This document shows positions 52,501 through 62,747 of a DNA stretch of 64,000 nt, in pieces; the first letter of the stretch is position 1; the number at the start of each line of letters is the position of its first letter. The notes under the pieces are model-generated. The model was not told the DNA's origin, made no database searches, and was given only the letters and a program-made list of their open reading frames with translations. This stretch comes from Caprella mutica. Its lineage: Eukaryota > Arthropoda > Malacostraca > Amphipoda > Caprellidae. The stretch covers positions 343,310 to 407,309 of the forward strand of contig CANNZV010000330.1 of assembly GCA_947561585.1 (NCBI GenBank). Reading direction: 5' to 3'. A program made the position numbers and the translations under genes.

Positions 52501-54810
52501 TAAGAACTGAATGGGTTTTCCGCAAGAAATAGACTATATGTTCCAAAATAAAGTAGACTGACTCATATATACTTATGTGTGTAATATAGAGATCGTAGAA
52601 TGAAAATCTTGATAACTTTATCCTTCAGACACTTGTATAACAGCAGTTAAAGAAGTATACAACAGCAGATACCTAGATGAACACTGCTACTGTTTGGAGA
52701 AATGTTCGTGAGTACCACTCTGAAAATTTTGAAAAAATCGAATCGAAAAAAATACTTTACTAATTTGTAATTCTTGTAAATATTTTAAATTCATAAGAGT
52801 ACACAACGAAAATTTATATGATTTGAAAAGGAATTGGGAATATTTTAAAAGCATATATAATTATATATTTTATTTTAGTCGAACAGAGTACGATACACGA
52901 ATCACATCGACGAAACAAAATAACGGTTTCTTGTCCATAACTCGTAACATCAAGAAAACAAACACTGGTTCAGATCTATGCAGGTGAGAAAAAGATGTAG
53001 AATGTTCTTTAAAATTAAATATAAGGAATATACTGAAGAGAAACACAGTAGCCGATATCTCATAGAAACTGATAGTAGGTTACGTAAATTACGCGACACT
53101 GAGAAAAGGGTTATTTTAGACTGTCCTTGCAATTTCGGCCAGTTATCCCTACATTTACTTTCTCCTACTTTATTTCTTCACGCACTAATTATAATGAATG
53201 ATAAACGATAATTATTAACTAATTTTTTTACGGATCTGAAAATGTGGAACCATCCTACAACTTGAAACTTACTCTAATTATGCCAAAGATAACTTACAGT
53301 GTATAAAATTATTGTTTCATATTTTCCTATTTCATTTGTACATAACAATATGCATCATAAAACAAATTGATATACATTGACAATATGTAATAAATTAAGA
53401 ACGGGCAATTCAAATTTGAGAAAGAATTTTTTACCTACATTGATAAGATGCACCAGGGTATCGTTTCAAAACATAATAGATACAAAATTAGGCGATAGTG
53501 GATAACGTAATTCATCTTTCTCTCAGATGCTGATGTTACTGGTATTGTTATCAGCAAAACATGATATGATGCTTTTAGCGGTAGAAACAGATATCGGATT
53601 GATATCTACTAGATGTCACCATATATAATACATTACTGTTTTTCTATGTCGTAAAAGTGGTCTTACAGAGACAATAAGATATCGAATAGGATAAATTTGT
53701 GTTTGCTGTTTGCGATGATCCTTCAATAATAAATGGGGGAAAAAACATTTATATTTACCCATGAACGATATCGGATAACTGTATTTTTCCAAAGTAAGTC
53801 ACCATTCTAATATTCTTGTTTTGATATTGAACTTTAGGTGAATGGTGAGGCTTTGTGTGTTTTTTTTAAAGATTTAACTATTCACTCTGTTGTGGGTACA
53901 TACTGTGTCCCTATATTTTACTAACAGTGTCCAAATTGTAACTACTTAAATTGACTGTATTTGATACTGGTTCTTTTGTGTTTTTGATTTCTATGAATAC
54001 TGAAGTTAATTTTTGCAGCGATAATGCTTCCATAGTTAGACTGAACCTCTTCATGGGATCTACGGACTCTACTATAATAAGGGAAATGCCAGCCTATCCT
54101 GTAAGTAAAAGTAGTTATATTTTAAAAGAATGCACTAAAAACAGTGGTACTTCGATTATTTTTTCTAGCACATCCCTTGCTTTACTAATTTAAGACACCT
54201 GCTGAGCATTGTATTGCATTTAAATAAATTAAAATGCTGAAATTATAATCTATTTGGTTTCTAATTTTGTATGATGTGAGAATTTATAATGCAAAATAAA
54301 ATAAAGATAATGTGTGTATCATTTACATAATATACACCCAAAGGGTGCCGGGCACCCTACTTTAAGAACCACTGCTCAGAAGTCATGGATAACGTCATAT
54401 TAGTCAGAAAGTAGGTGTTAACGTAGGTCGATCTAGGTTACTTCTTAATTACACTAGGTACATACGAGTCTATGAGAAAATTGAAAAGATTTTATTTCAG
54501 TACATATATCCATATATGGTTACTTTTAACAATCTCTTAGGCACGAAGTTTGTCTGTTTTTTTATTCGTTCATGTACGGTTCTGTAATTTAAACGTACAG
54601 TGGGCAACCCTCGTCTCGAACATGGGAGGCAACTTGGGTCTCTTCGTTGGTCTCTCACTCATCAGTCTGATGGAGGTGGCAGATTTCCTGTTGGATGTTT
54701 TTCTGATCATCCTATCACCAGAACTGTACGATAGAACTCACAGCAACAACCCTACCAAGGTTTCCACCAGCAGTCACAAAAAGGGGAAGACCCGTATGCT
54801 CAAAAAGTAA
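40550..54810 (+). CDS. DEG/ENaC sodium channel subunit, gene C (17 exons, about 729 aa)
   Basis: Paralogue of gene B. Exons: 40550-40683, 41303-41429, 41522-41660, 41843-41881, 41953-42141, 42318-42485, 42783-42875, 43210-43296, 46797-47001, 47237-47381, 48184-48351, 49189-49281, 50581-50707, 52629-52707, 52879-52983, 54019-54100, 54601-54810. Phases join throughout. The donor after 47001 is GC (AA|GCAAGT); all others are GT. Exon 6 could begin at 42297 instead, adding seven residues. Landmarks: TVHGPF with His-Gly at 38-39; TM1 about 53-70; FPAVTLCNLNP at 97-107; GICYTFN at 405-411; HDPWEAP; the cysteine array; TM2 with Gly-Leu-Ser at 677-679. It starts in the exon equivalent to gene B exon 2, so a further upstream coding exon cannot be excluded. 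The protein ends KKGKTRMLKK at a TAA, without the extra C-terminal exon of gene B. Confidence 0.91.
40728..40800 (+). repeat. Single diverged unit of the 70-bp minisatellite in gene C
   Basis: GAGATACAGTTTCCATTCCT, then ACTTCTACTGGCGACTCTGC, then ATGGTGCAC matches the 11730-12420 unit in the same orientation. It lies about 45 bp after the donor of exon 1. Confidence 0.78.
43577..46725. mobile_element. Mariner-like inverted-repeat element in intron 8 of gene C, about 3.1 kb
   Basis: The ends CAGGGTGTCCCACAATAATT and ATAATTGTGGGACATCCTG are inverted repeats, with TAAT on both outer sides. The left arm encodes on plus SINKNVDTPNSGK. The right arm encodes on minus NINKMVDTPKSGRKLTVRSP and KTIRRRSQELG, the helix-turn-helix region of mariner-like transposases. 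The element therefore holds two opposed N-terminal transposase pieces and no catalytic domain. Both arms also carry ACAATTGGGCCC repeats (43905-44000 and complement at 45990-46060). A 1.2-kb element is nested inside. Confidence 0.8.
44304..45499. mobile_element. 1.2-kb inverted-repeat element, copy 2, nested
   Basis: The ends CAGGGTGGCGCAAAA and TTTTGCGCCACCCTG are flanked by TA on both sides, as in Tc1/mariner insertions. The arms are complementary for well over 100 bp (GGAAACCCATTTT, AGGGCTTGCGCGAG and complements). The sequence closely follows copy 1 at 32918-34117, including GAAAGCTGCATTTTGAGGGT. No intact open frame. Confidence 0.88.
47002..47003 (+). other. GC splice donor of gene C
   Basis: The exon ends TGCAGTTACAA and the intron begins GCAAGT, the consensus for GC-AG introns. 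The only nearby GT (GTTTAC) would put a stop codon in the next exon, while the GC site keeps phase 2 as in the GT intron of gene B. Confidence 0.82.
47870..48105 (-). repeat. Dispersed repeat, copy 2 (inverted relative to 6822-7050)
   Basis: Located in intron 10 of gene C. It holds TTTCTTATCTTTACTTG, AAGGAAAAATAATAAAAAGT and TTATAAGAGTTTTAGTGAGT in the reverse order and orientation of the copy in intron 1 of gene A. Confidence 0.7.
48640..49150 (+). repeat. Segment shared with 39400-39830
   Basis: It lies in intron 11 of gene C and repeats five short blocks of the region upstream of the gene, ending about 40 bp before the acceptor of exon 12. Confidence 0.7.
50367..50520 (+). repeat. Single unit of the 71-bp satellite with its 3' flank
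   Basis: GCATGAATGCTCTTCGCCGT, then AAGAGTTGATG, then GCAATATTATTTGTA is one diverged unit. The following TTTACTTTTCAGGACTTT and TTAGAATTTGAA match the sequence that ends the large array at 38200-38275, so array and flank belong to one repeated segment. Confidence 0.78.
50734..52382. mobile_element. Foldback element in intron 13 of gene C, about 1.65 kb
   Basis: The ends CGGGCACACAAGTGTGCCAC and GTGACACACTTGTGTGCCCG are inverted. Inside, 51110-51240 (AGTTATCCCTCAATAACCAT, GTGGCTCTGAGTTATGAAG) is repeated in inverse at 51870-52000, giving long second arms. The centre carries a GA-rich array and a CACTGCGCAGTAATACCCC segment. No coding capacity seen. Confidence 0.82.
51296..51607. repeat. GA-rich minisatellite
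   Basis: Degenerate units of about 25-35 bp, such as GGGGAGAGAGGGAAATAGAT and GGGATTTAGATGGGAAGAGA, strongly purine-biased on the plus strand. Confidence 0.88.
53555..53650 (-). repeat. Fragment related to the 12.4-15.0 kb element
   Basis: The reverse complement reads ATGGTGACATCTAGTAGATA, TCAATCCGATAT, TACCGCTAAAAGCATCATAT. These blocks match 12535-12600 in order. It lies in intron 15 of gene C. Confidence 0.68.
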
Positions 54811-54887
54811 TTGTAAGCATGGAGAAATTACTATTAACAAACAAACTGAAAAAATGTACGTAAGGGTTTTATTTTAACTGTTTAATT

Positions 54888-54948
54888 GTCTCCATCTATA
54901 ATAATTTCGGGATCTATGATTTTAAAAGCCCATTATCAAAACCCTGGA
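54888..54948. mobile_element. Half-copy of MITE family 1, beside gene C stop
   Basis: TCCATCTATAATAATTTCGG, then GATCTATGATTTTAAAAGC and ATTATCAAAACCCTG is the right half of the palindromic MITE only. Confidence 0.75.
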
Positions 54949-54986
54949 CCGGTCACCAATATTAATCATAATTTTTCTTTCTACAG

Positions 54987-55030
54987 TTGAAACTGAAGTC
55001 AAAAGAGAAATAATGGCAAGGACAAGATAA
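54987..55030 (+). other. Cryptic or relic C-terminal exon of gene C
   Basis: After the acceptor-like TTTCTTTCTACAG the frame that would match phase 1 reads VETEVKREIIMARTR and stops. It resembles the last exon of gene B (DEKTEITKEEKF). No donor in the right phase remains in the preceding exon because TAA at 54808-54810 comes first. Confidence 0.5.
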
Positions 55031-56316
55031 TCTTATGACAAGATTTCCTATCGTGATCCACTGCTACACTATCACAAATATTTATTCTTACTTCTACTAT
55101 ATTTATTCCTACTTCTATTGAGTGAAAAACACTCAGATAACGAATCACCGCATGCATTTCCATTTATCGTTCATTTTCTACAACGTAGTCATATCTGAAA
55201 AATATCTATATTTCAAAAGAACTATTTTAATAAATTAAAACGCTCTCAATAGAGTAAATGAAAAAAAAACACCATCGGAGGAATATTTCTTGAAATATCA
55301 AATAGGCTTCTCTGAAGGTTATAGAAGTAGAAATAATTACATCAAAATATTATTAAAACCCTCCCACGTGAAAAACTGACCCATCTGATGAGAGGCTAAA
55401 AATAGCTCAAGTGCCAAAATTGTCCGCTGGAAAAGCAATAGTTTTAGATTGAAAAAAATAAAATGATTTCATTGTTTTCTCTAATAATCAGGGAGGAGTA
55501 TGAATTTTAAGGCTATAAGAAGCAATTGCGCTTTTTAATTGGTGTAATATCTAAGTCGGAAATATCGATTTTCATGTCGTTTTTTTTTTTGCTCGAGAGG
55601 GTCTTTTTTCTAATTATGACTTCTACCTATGTTATGTCGTAAGATATTTTGCCTCTGTAAGGTTAATAGACGTTATGTCGAAAGAAAATTTTGTTTACAG
55701 GATATTACGTCAATTGGTTTTTATGTTGACTAATTTTCTTAAAGGGAATATTAACAAGGAGCGTGCCGCCCCCAGACCCCTCCCCCCTGCCAGTTCATTA
55801 AAAACTTATGAAATGTGCAAAATAAACAAACTACATAACGACCATTTATGTTTAGAGTTTCAAAATCAACGAAATGTCTTGTCAACGAAACGTCCTATCG
55901 ACGTAACCACCTAGCTATCGATGTAATTTTTTGTCGACGAAACGTCTTCACACCCTCTCTAGAGGTCAACTTTTGAGCTACAATTATGACACTTTTACCA
56001 CTAAAAAACAGAGTTTGAAGATGAATATGTATAATTGTGTATGGATAACCTCGAAAAAACAGTTTTTTGAGTTGTGACGTAGATGTCGTAAACGAGCAAT
56101 AAGGCTTCAGCATACCGTTAAACTAAAGATAGTATAATTATGAAAGCTCGAGTAGTCAAAGTTTGGAGTGGGGACAAATTTCAAACAGCTAAAATAATAA
56201 ATACCATATTGTAACACAGGTAGATAATAATGGAAATCTGTTAGTTAAACAAGATCGTTGAGCCCAATAATTTAAGGAACTGTATATCAAAATATATCGC
56301 ACATTCAGGTCTATCA
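55031..56316. other. Between gene C and LINE debris
   Basis: The first 120 bp still match the region downstream of gene D. After that I see AT-rich sequence, a short GTCGACGAAACGTC-type repeat at 55870-55955 and no gene. The open frame at 55675-55914 has no recognisable domain. Confidence 0.45.
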
Positions 56317-56760
56317 TTACCCAATATGTGAATTCTGAGTTTTATCTCTTCTTAAAAATTTCTGAAATAAAATATAGACTCTGTTTGTAATCCAACCGCT
56401 ATTTGGTGACGAGCTCATTAATGCAGAAAATTTAGTGAAAAATATTACACAGATCTTATCTGCATTAAGCATCAGGAAATTATTTAATATCCCTTTATGA
56501 ACAAGCAAAAGATTTGAACTCGTCTCCTATACCTTGGCGTCATAGACATGATCACTTAATGTCAGCGTAGCATCATCAGCAAAATGCGTGAACTCAGCAG
56601 GACGTTAAACGTTGTAATAATGTCCGTTAAACAGGACATTAATACAAATCAAATATGAAATTGGACCGATAATACTACCCTGAAGTGAAATACATGTGAG
56701 AGTCTTAGATTCAGGAAAAAAACTTTCACTCACTGAGACTGATCTTTTTTTATGCAACTA
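56317..56760 (-). pseudogene. LINE reverse transcriptase fragment
   Basis: The minus strand reads LQGSIIGPISYLICIN (family: PQGSILGPLLFLIYIN), then FTHFADDATLTLSDH with the catalytic FADD intact, then LNNFLMLNADKICVIFF, the post-catalytic LN-K motif. Stops and frameshifts separate the blocks. Confidence 0.83.
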
Positions 56761-57121
56761 AAATTTCACACAATTGAAGTAAGTGTTCTGGTACCACCTA
56801 GTTCTCACAAAAAGATTTAACGTAAAAATAGTTTTGGAAAATTTCAGCCTAAGAAAGTTTACATGTCAGTGGCAAAAAAATAAAAGAAAATGTCTTTTTA
56901 ACATGAAAAAATTGCACTACAATATACTTTTTATCACAGATATGCAACAAATTGAAATAATGAACTAATTTAAGAAATAAACGCTAATAGATTCTAAACT
57001 GAATAAGAATTAACAATATGATCCTATACTATCCTATTAACTACTCTACAATAATTCAACCAATTACACACAATTCACTAATTGCATCGCAGAATTTAAT
57101 GTCCTTTTAAACAAAAACATT

Positions 57122-58610
57122 TCACTGGCTTCGCACTTCTGAAAAAAAGTACTGCATGTTGGATACTATATGTCTGGTATTATGGTCGTGTGAACGATTT
57201 CTGTTCACATTGACAACTTTACAAATGTAATTGACCAGCTTCAGTTTGTATAAATCATACAACTTTAATATTTTATCACTTATAAAATAATTGTTTGAGT
57301 GATTACGTAATCCGATTCCAATCGTAAACCTTATTACTCTTTCTTTAGGAAAATAAATAGCTTTTGAGTCAGATATCGTGCCACTCCTCCAAATAATTCA
57401 ATACCGTAGTAGGGTAAATACCCCAATAATCAGTATACCTTAAGCCACCACCATATCTTGGAATAATATAAAAATGCAACAGATATGGGAAAATTAAACC
57501 TTGCAGATTATTGGAAAGATGAATATTAGATGTTTTACTTCTTGATGGTGATTATTGATTTTATAGAAAAACTCACAAAAATCCTCATATATATTCAAAA
57601 ATGATTGAATCAGCACATTCAGTTGTGTGAAATGGTACCTAAGTTTTAATTAGTTTTCTTTTTCCTGTATTTGGCTGAAGCAAAATCCAATTGCAAGTAG
57701 TGATGTGCCAGGGTAAATGATTGATGGAATCTTATTATTTTTGGATTTTATGGGTTGGTGCCGATACTTGAAGGGTGCCGATTAACCCTATGAGTTGTAA
57801 GCATATTGGATGAACAATAGAGAAGAAAATGTTACCCGAGCCCCTATTGGGCAATAAAAAGTTAACCCTAAACAGAATACAAATGTTTTTAGAAATTGTA
57901 TCTGAATGAACAGCAACTTACAGTATAACTTACCTAATACTGTACAAGCAGCAGCTGCATTCGTACACTTTCCTCCCCTACCCTAATTACCATCCCTGAC
58001 GCTAATTTAAGCGTGGCACTGTATCACTTTATGGTACACTACAGGAATCACGTATATGACACTAACACAACACGTTAAACTTTCATTGTTCACAATACAC
58101 TCTAGCACTAAATTATTATTCTTTACATCACTGATAGTTCACAATGCACTAGCACTTAACTAACACTTAATCTCTATTTCACTAATCAGTGATTCCTAAG
58201 AGCTGATTCAGTTCGCACACTGTGCCGGTTACTTTCACACTGCCGAATTGTGCGTGTTTCAGTCGGCACTCCACTTGCTTGCGGCAAGTCATAGTTTTCA
58301 ACAAATCAAATATTTAAATCGTATTTTAGTAAATATACCATAAATGTGACTCTCAAATGCCAAATTACTATCCACTACGATGCCAAGGAACCTGATTTTT
58401 GTGCCTCTTTCAATAAAATCAATATACATTTACACATCAGCAATAGAATTTTTTTTCTATATGAGAAAATCATATATTTTGTTTTATTGATATTTATTTT
58501 TATATTTTTATTTTCACAAAAATGTTTCCTTACAATTAGAATATACAACAATATTAATACAATAATATTTTGATACAATAATACTAAACTAACACTATTA
58601 CAGAGACACA
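57122..58610 (-). pseudogene. Second LINE fragment, thumb and C-terminal parts
   Basis: At 58330-58610 the minus strand reads INKTKYMIFSYRKK, then after a break IRFLGIVVDSNLAFESHI, typical after the catalytic site of a non-LTR polymerase. At 57122-57440 it reads ISDKILKLYDLYKLKLVNYI and NRSHDHNTRH, the C-terminal region. Between them 57440-58330 looks unrelated, with repeated CACAAT.CACT.GCACTA motifs at 58080-58160, so it may hold an insertion. Confidence 0.68.
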
Positions 58611-58889
58611 TTTAAGGCCCTTTTTAAGCAGAAGCTTCTTGGGCAACCTACATAAAAAAAAAGTTAAAATGAAAAATATCTACCTACATTATATCGAATA
58701 TGAAAAAGGTTTACTTTAATATTTTAATTCAATCGAAAAAGAAAAAAGAAGAAAATGGAAATATAGGAAATATAAAATCTACATAATTTTAAAGTGCACA
58801 GTATTCAACGACAGTATGGGTTAATATATTTTTTTCTTTCGGAACAAAATTAATATCATATCGCTGTCGTGAAAAATAAATTTAAAACA

Positions 58890-59235
58890 AGGGACTGGAA
58901 GAAGCAGTCAAAAAGGAAAGTGGTTCAATGATTTCCAACTACAATTGGAGACAATGCACACGAAAGCAGAAAATCTTTCAGAAAGAAAATAGAAAAAGAA
59001 GAGGAAAAAGAGGTGATAGTAAATGAAGCTCACCTACAAAAATTTTGAGCTACGTACTTAAAGAACATAACCCTAACGCTATTTTCCAAAGCTGCAAGTA
59101 GCGTTAAAAATGAGGAGCATGGTAGATATGAAAAAAAACGATAACACATAATCCAAATTTTCAACAGTTCGGAGCACAAGGGACGACACCTTTCTTCCTT
59201 TCATTCACCACAGACAGCATATCAGGATACAGCCC
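58890..59235 (+). repeat. Dispersed sequence of unknown class, copy 2
   Basis: It is the counterpart of 13900-14345, beginning ACTGGAAGAAGCAGTCA and ending CATTCACCACAGACAGCAT. The corresponding open frame is interrupted. It has no recognisable terminal repeats here. Confidence 0.6.
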
Positions 59236-59399
59236 TTGGATGTCACCCGTAGGAAAGTACACAGGAAAAAATGGAAATAAAGTATAGAAATAGAAACTCT
59301 ACCTACCTACATTAAATGTTGTGTGAAAAAAAATAGATATATATAACTCGATCAATGTGACAATCTACAAAATATAATACTAAAAATGGTAATATGTGA

Positions 59400-60440
59400 T
59401 TATACTTGATTGTTAAGGAGGAAATGTTTAAATATATATTTGAAACCATTATGAAAATTGGCGCCTTTTACATCACTATCAATCTCATTCCACACTTTAC
59501 ATCCTATATAAAAAATGCAGTTCTGAGACTTGGATCTCTTGTACAAAAGAAGAGTGATTTCAGAATTATTCCTAGTATTATGAGCGTGACTATTAGTATT
59601 AATGGTTGTTAAGAAGGATGGGATCATAGTTATCAATGTGCATAGTTTTGTAAAAATATATACCTATTTTATATTTGAATATATTGTTCAATGTCAAAAT
59701 TTTTAGTTCATCAAATATCGGGTTAGTGTGAGCAGGATAGTGACTACCACTGACAATGCGAACTGCACGCTTTTGCTTTATAAATACATCATTTCTCAAA
59801 TAATCATTTATTGCTAACTTATTCAATCTGAAATAAATAAAACATTGTGCTATCATCTGCAAATTAATTTAAATTACTTTGAAGTGTTCATGAAACACTT
59901 TGAAAATAATCCAGAACCGATCCCTGTGTGACTTATGTCACACAGTTCAAGATAGATTCTGAACCAGGGAAGTTCCAATCCAAGTACTTCATACATAACA
60001 ATTTATCAAGTAGAATCTCATGTGAAACTGAGCCTTAAGCTTTAGAAAAAGAACTAATACCAACAACAGCATGCTTTTTTTCATTGAATTGCTTATAAAT
60101 ATGATCAATAACTTTCAGTAAGTAATCTGTAGTACTCATGCTATTACCAAATCATATTTAGGCACCCTTTGATATACTAATTTTACAAAGATATATTTGC
60201 GACCCAACAATAAATATACTCCTCGAAGATATATCTTTTATGAGCCCGATTTGAGGAGTGACGCTTGCACGTCTCAAAAATATTATGAGGCAAAATACCT
60301 TGTTCAATTGAACCATTAATTTTACTGGATAGTATAGAGGCAATGGCAATTAATGTATTTAAATTTCCATAATCTTTGACGATAAAGCTATAAAGGACCA
60401 TAAGTGATATTCCCGAGAGCATGGATAATATTGATTAGTT
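59400..60440 (-). pseudogene. Third LINE fragment, reverse transcriptase to C-terminus
   Basis: Minus-strand blocks in family order: INGSIEQGILPHN (60300-60350), SVSHEILLDKLLCMKYL (about 60000), then VFIKQKRAVRIVSGSHYPAH and FDELKILTLNNIFKYKIGIY (59599-59862), then HAHNTRNNSEITLLL and FYIGCKVWNEI (59400-59636). This is a jockey/CR1-like element with frameshifts and a missing catalytic block. The two C-terminal frames are still open for 87 and 78 codons, so it is younger than its neighbours. Confidence 0.82.
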
Positions 60441-61314
60441 CATATGACGTTACAGGAGAGATTAAATATGAATTAGGTAAAATATTATTATCAGTATGAT
60501 CACCAATAGGAGGCAGTGTACTGTATTCCAGTTTATTGCATTTACTATATCAATGAAATATGAATTAACTCTTATGAGTTTGACGTGCGATTTTTAGGCA
60601 CATCTTTTAAAAATAATTTTATATCTTTCATGTCATTCTTTCAAATTTACTGGCCTTTTTTGACTTTGTTCTTGCATAAATACCAAATATATTTTTGTAC
60701 CTAAAAGTGAAAAAAACATTCACGTATCGACATAAATCAGCGTAAATCACGTAAATTATGGAATTAATCGTACTTTAATACAGTTTGGTTAACCAATACG
60801 CACGAATTTGTCCACGTTTTCATGGAAGACAGACACATGCGCGAGCTGTGATTGGTTCACACTCCACCCAATCATAGTTCAGCTCACTCAGTTGCCAATG
60901 TCTTACATACCTATTTATTTAGTTCTCCTTATATACTAAATATATTTACTTGAAATCTGGTACACATTAGTTTAGTATATATACTAACAACTTTTAAAAA
61001 ATACAGTACCGTAGGTTTATAAATAAGACATATGATTTTAAAACACATAGTAAAACTTTTCCGTTGATTCCGACAGTCAAACTCATTAGGGTTAAAATGG
61101 TTGGTCATTTAAATAAGATTAAATACTTTAGTATTGGCAGTAGAGTTCGATTCTAATGCTCTCTTGTCTATATATTACATTCTATAGTATTAGAACAGGC
61201 ATTATTTGATATGACTTCGGACATATTGCAACAGAATTTGTTTCAACTGTTTTATGTTCATGAAGGTGTCTACTATAACATATAAAAACTCTTAAGGAAT
61301 CCTAGTGGTGGAAG
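60441..61314. other. AT-rich, no gene recognised
   Basis: A short palindrome, GAGCTGTGATTGG with CCAATCATAGTTCAGCTC, lies at about 60842-60885. Nothing else is distinct. Confidence 0.4.
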
Positions 61315-61645
61315 GTTCCATGGCGGCCATTTTTTAAAATGGTCGCCATAATTAAACCCGATACTTCCCAATATTTCTACTTCTAAATGACATAGGTTTT
61401 TGAATTTAAGTGACAAACATACATATTCTGGGAACAGGAAACCAATTAAACACATTTCAATAAGCTACACCTGACTAAATAGCCGAAATGGCAGCCATTA
61501 TCCAAAAATGGCCGCTATAATACTTTTATTTCCAAATATTTCCTCTTCTTAATGACTTAGGACTTCGATTAAAGTGCTAGGAATACATTTTCTGTGGTCA
61601 GGAATCCATTGAAATACATTCCAATAAGCTAAAACTGACCAACCA
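61315..61645. repeat. Two tandem copies of a ~170-bp unit
   Basis: Each copy has a small palindrome of the form ATGGC.GCCATT...AAAATGG.CGCC.TAAT, then TTTCTACTTCT or TTTCCTCTTCT with AATGACATAGG or AATGACTTAGG, and ends AATAAGCTA...CTGAC. Confidence 0.75.
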
Positions 61646-62405
61646 GCATTATTCTGAGGAGTTGTCAACTCTTTTAATACACTGAACATATTGAAAAAAA
61701 ATGCGATCGTCCAACAACATTATGTTTCAAAAACTAGTAAATTTAAATTGGCACACTACATATTGTTAACACAAATTAACGAACTACGAGTAGGTACCAG
61801 ATACGGGAATAATTTCTTTTTTAACAGTGAGATAGTATGTAGCTATCCATAAAGACTTCGGACAAAAAGAACATTCTTCAGCCTGATCACAAAATAACTA
61901 GTTTGGGGTTCTATTCAGAGAGGGGGTTCTCTTCCACCACTCCATCCTGCTCAGAGCATGGATTAAGCATATACTAGGATAGCTTTTCTGCTTCCATGAG
62001 ACATGTTCGTTAAAACAAAACTACACATATTTTCTGGTCTAATAATCACAAAGGAAGATTATTGTGAAAATTTATTCTTTTCCTGAAACATTTGAGAAGA
62101 AAAACTAACCAGCAATTTTCAGAGTATTGGAAAATAATAACCGTCAATATGCGATATATTTTGATGTACAGTTCCTAAACATTCAGATAAAACCCTATTC
62201 ATGAAAAAACTTTCATTAATATCTCCCTGTGTTCCAATAAGGAATGCTTACTGTTGTAGGTACAAAATGTTGTAGTCTACATTTTGTAAGCGTTCATACT
62301 ATACATCTTTTACCGATATGTTGAAACAATAATATGTATATCCATGGGGTGATTAGTTATATGGGTGTTTACAACTCAATTGTAGTAGGAATAGATATTT
62401 GTGAT
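61646..62405. other. Downstream region of gene D
   Basis: AT-rich. From about 62340 upward, towards gene D, it matches the sequence following gene C in inverse orientation. No gene recognised. Confidence 0.4.
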
Positions 62406-62476
62406 TTAGCGGTGAATCCTGATATGAAATCTTGTCAAAGATTGTCTTGTCCTGTTGAGATCAACTTCAGCTCCAA
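62406..62476 (-). other. Cryptic or relic C-terminal exon of gene D
   Basis: After the acceptor-like TTTCTTTCTACAG the phase-1 frame reads VGAEVDLNRTRQSLTRF and continues to TAA at 62406-62408. It is the counterpart of 54987-55030. The main exon of gene D stops before any donor. Confidence 0.5.
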
Positions 62477-62569
62477 CTGTAGAAAGAAAAATCATGATTA
62501 ATGTTGTGATTACTCGTGATGTGTCAATATACTTTCATATATCCCATAAATAGTGTAGACTTAGAAAAT

Positions 62570-62636
62570 TATACACTATTGAATCGTTCTATATTAGCGA
62601 ATCTATGATTTAAAAAGCATATTGTCACAACCCTAG
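62570..62636. mobile_element. Half-copy of MITE family 1, beside gene D stop
   Basis: TCTATGATTTAAAAAGCATA then TTGTCACAACCCTAG is one terminal half of the palindromic MITE, between the stop of gene D and its relic exon. Confidence 0.75.
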
Positions 62637-62747
62637 ATTGATTTCTAATAATAAAATTCATACAGTTTTTAAATAAAAATAGCACACTTTTCCCATCAGT
62701 AACGATAGAAATTCAAATGGCGATTGATAATGAAATTTCTTTTTATT

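Noticed and set aside
54806..54987. Splice from AA|GTAATT at the end of the gene C TM2 exon to 54987
   Set aside because: The phase-2 junction creates an immediate stop codon, so the protein would end at almost the same place.
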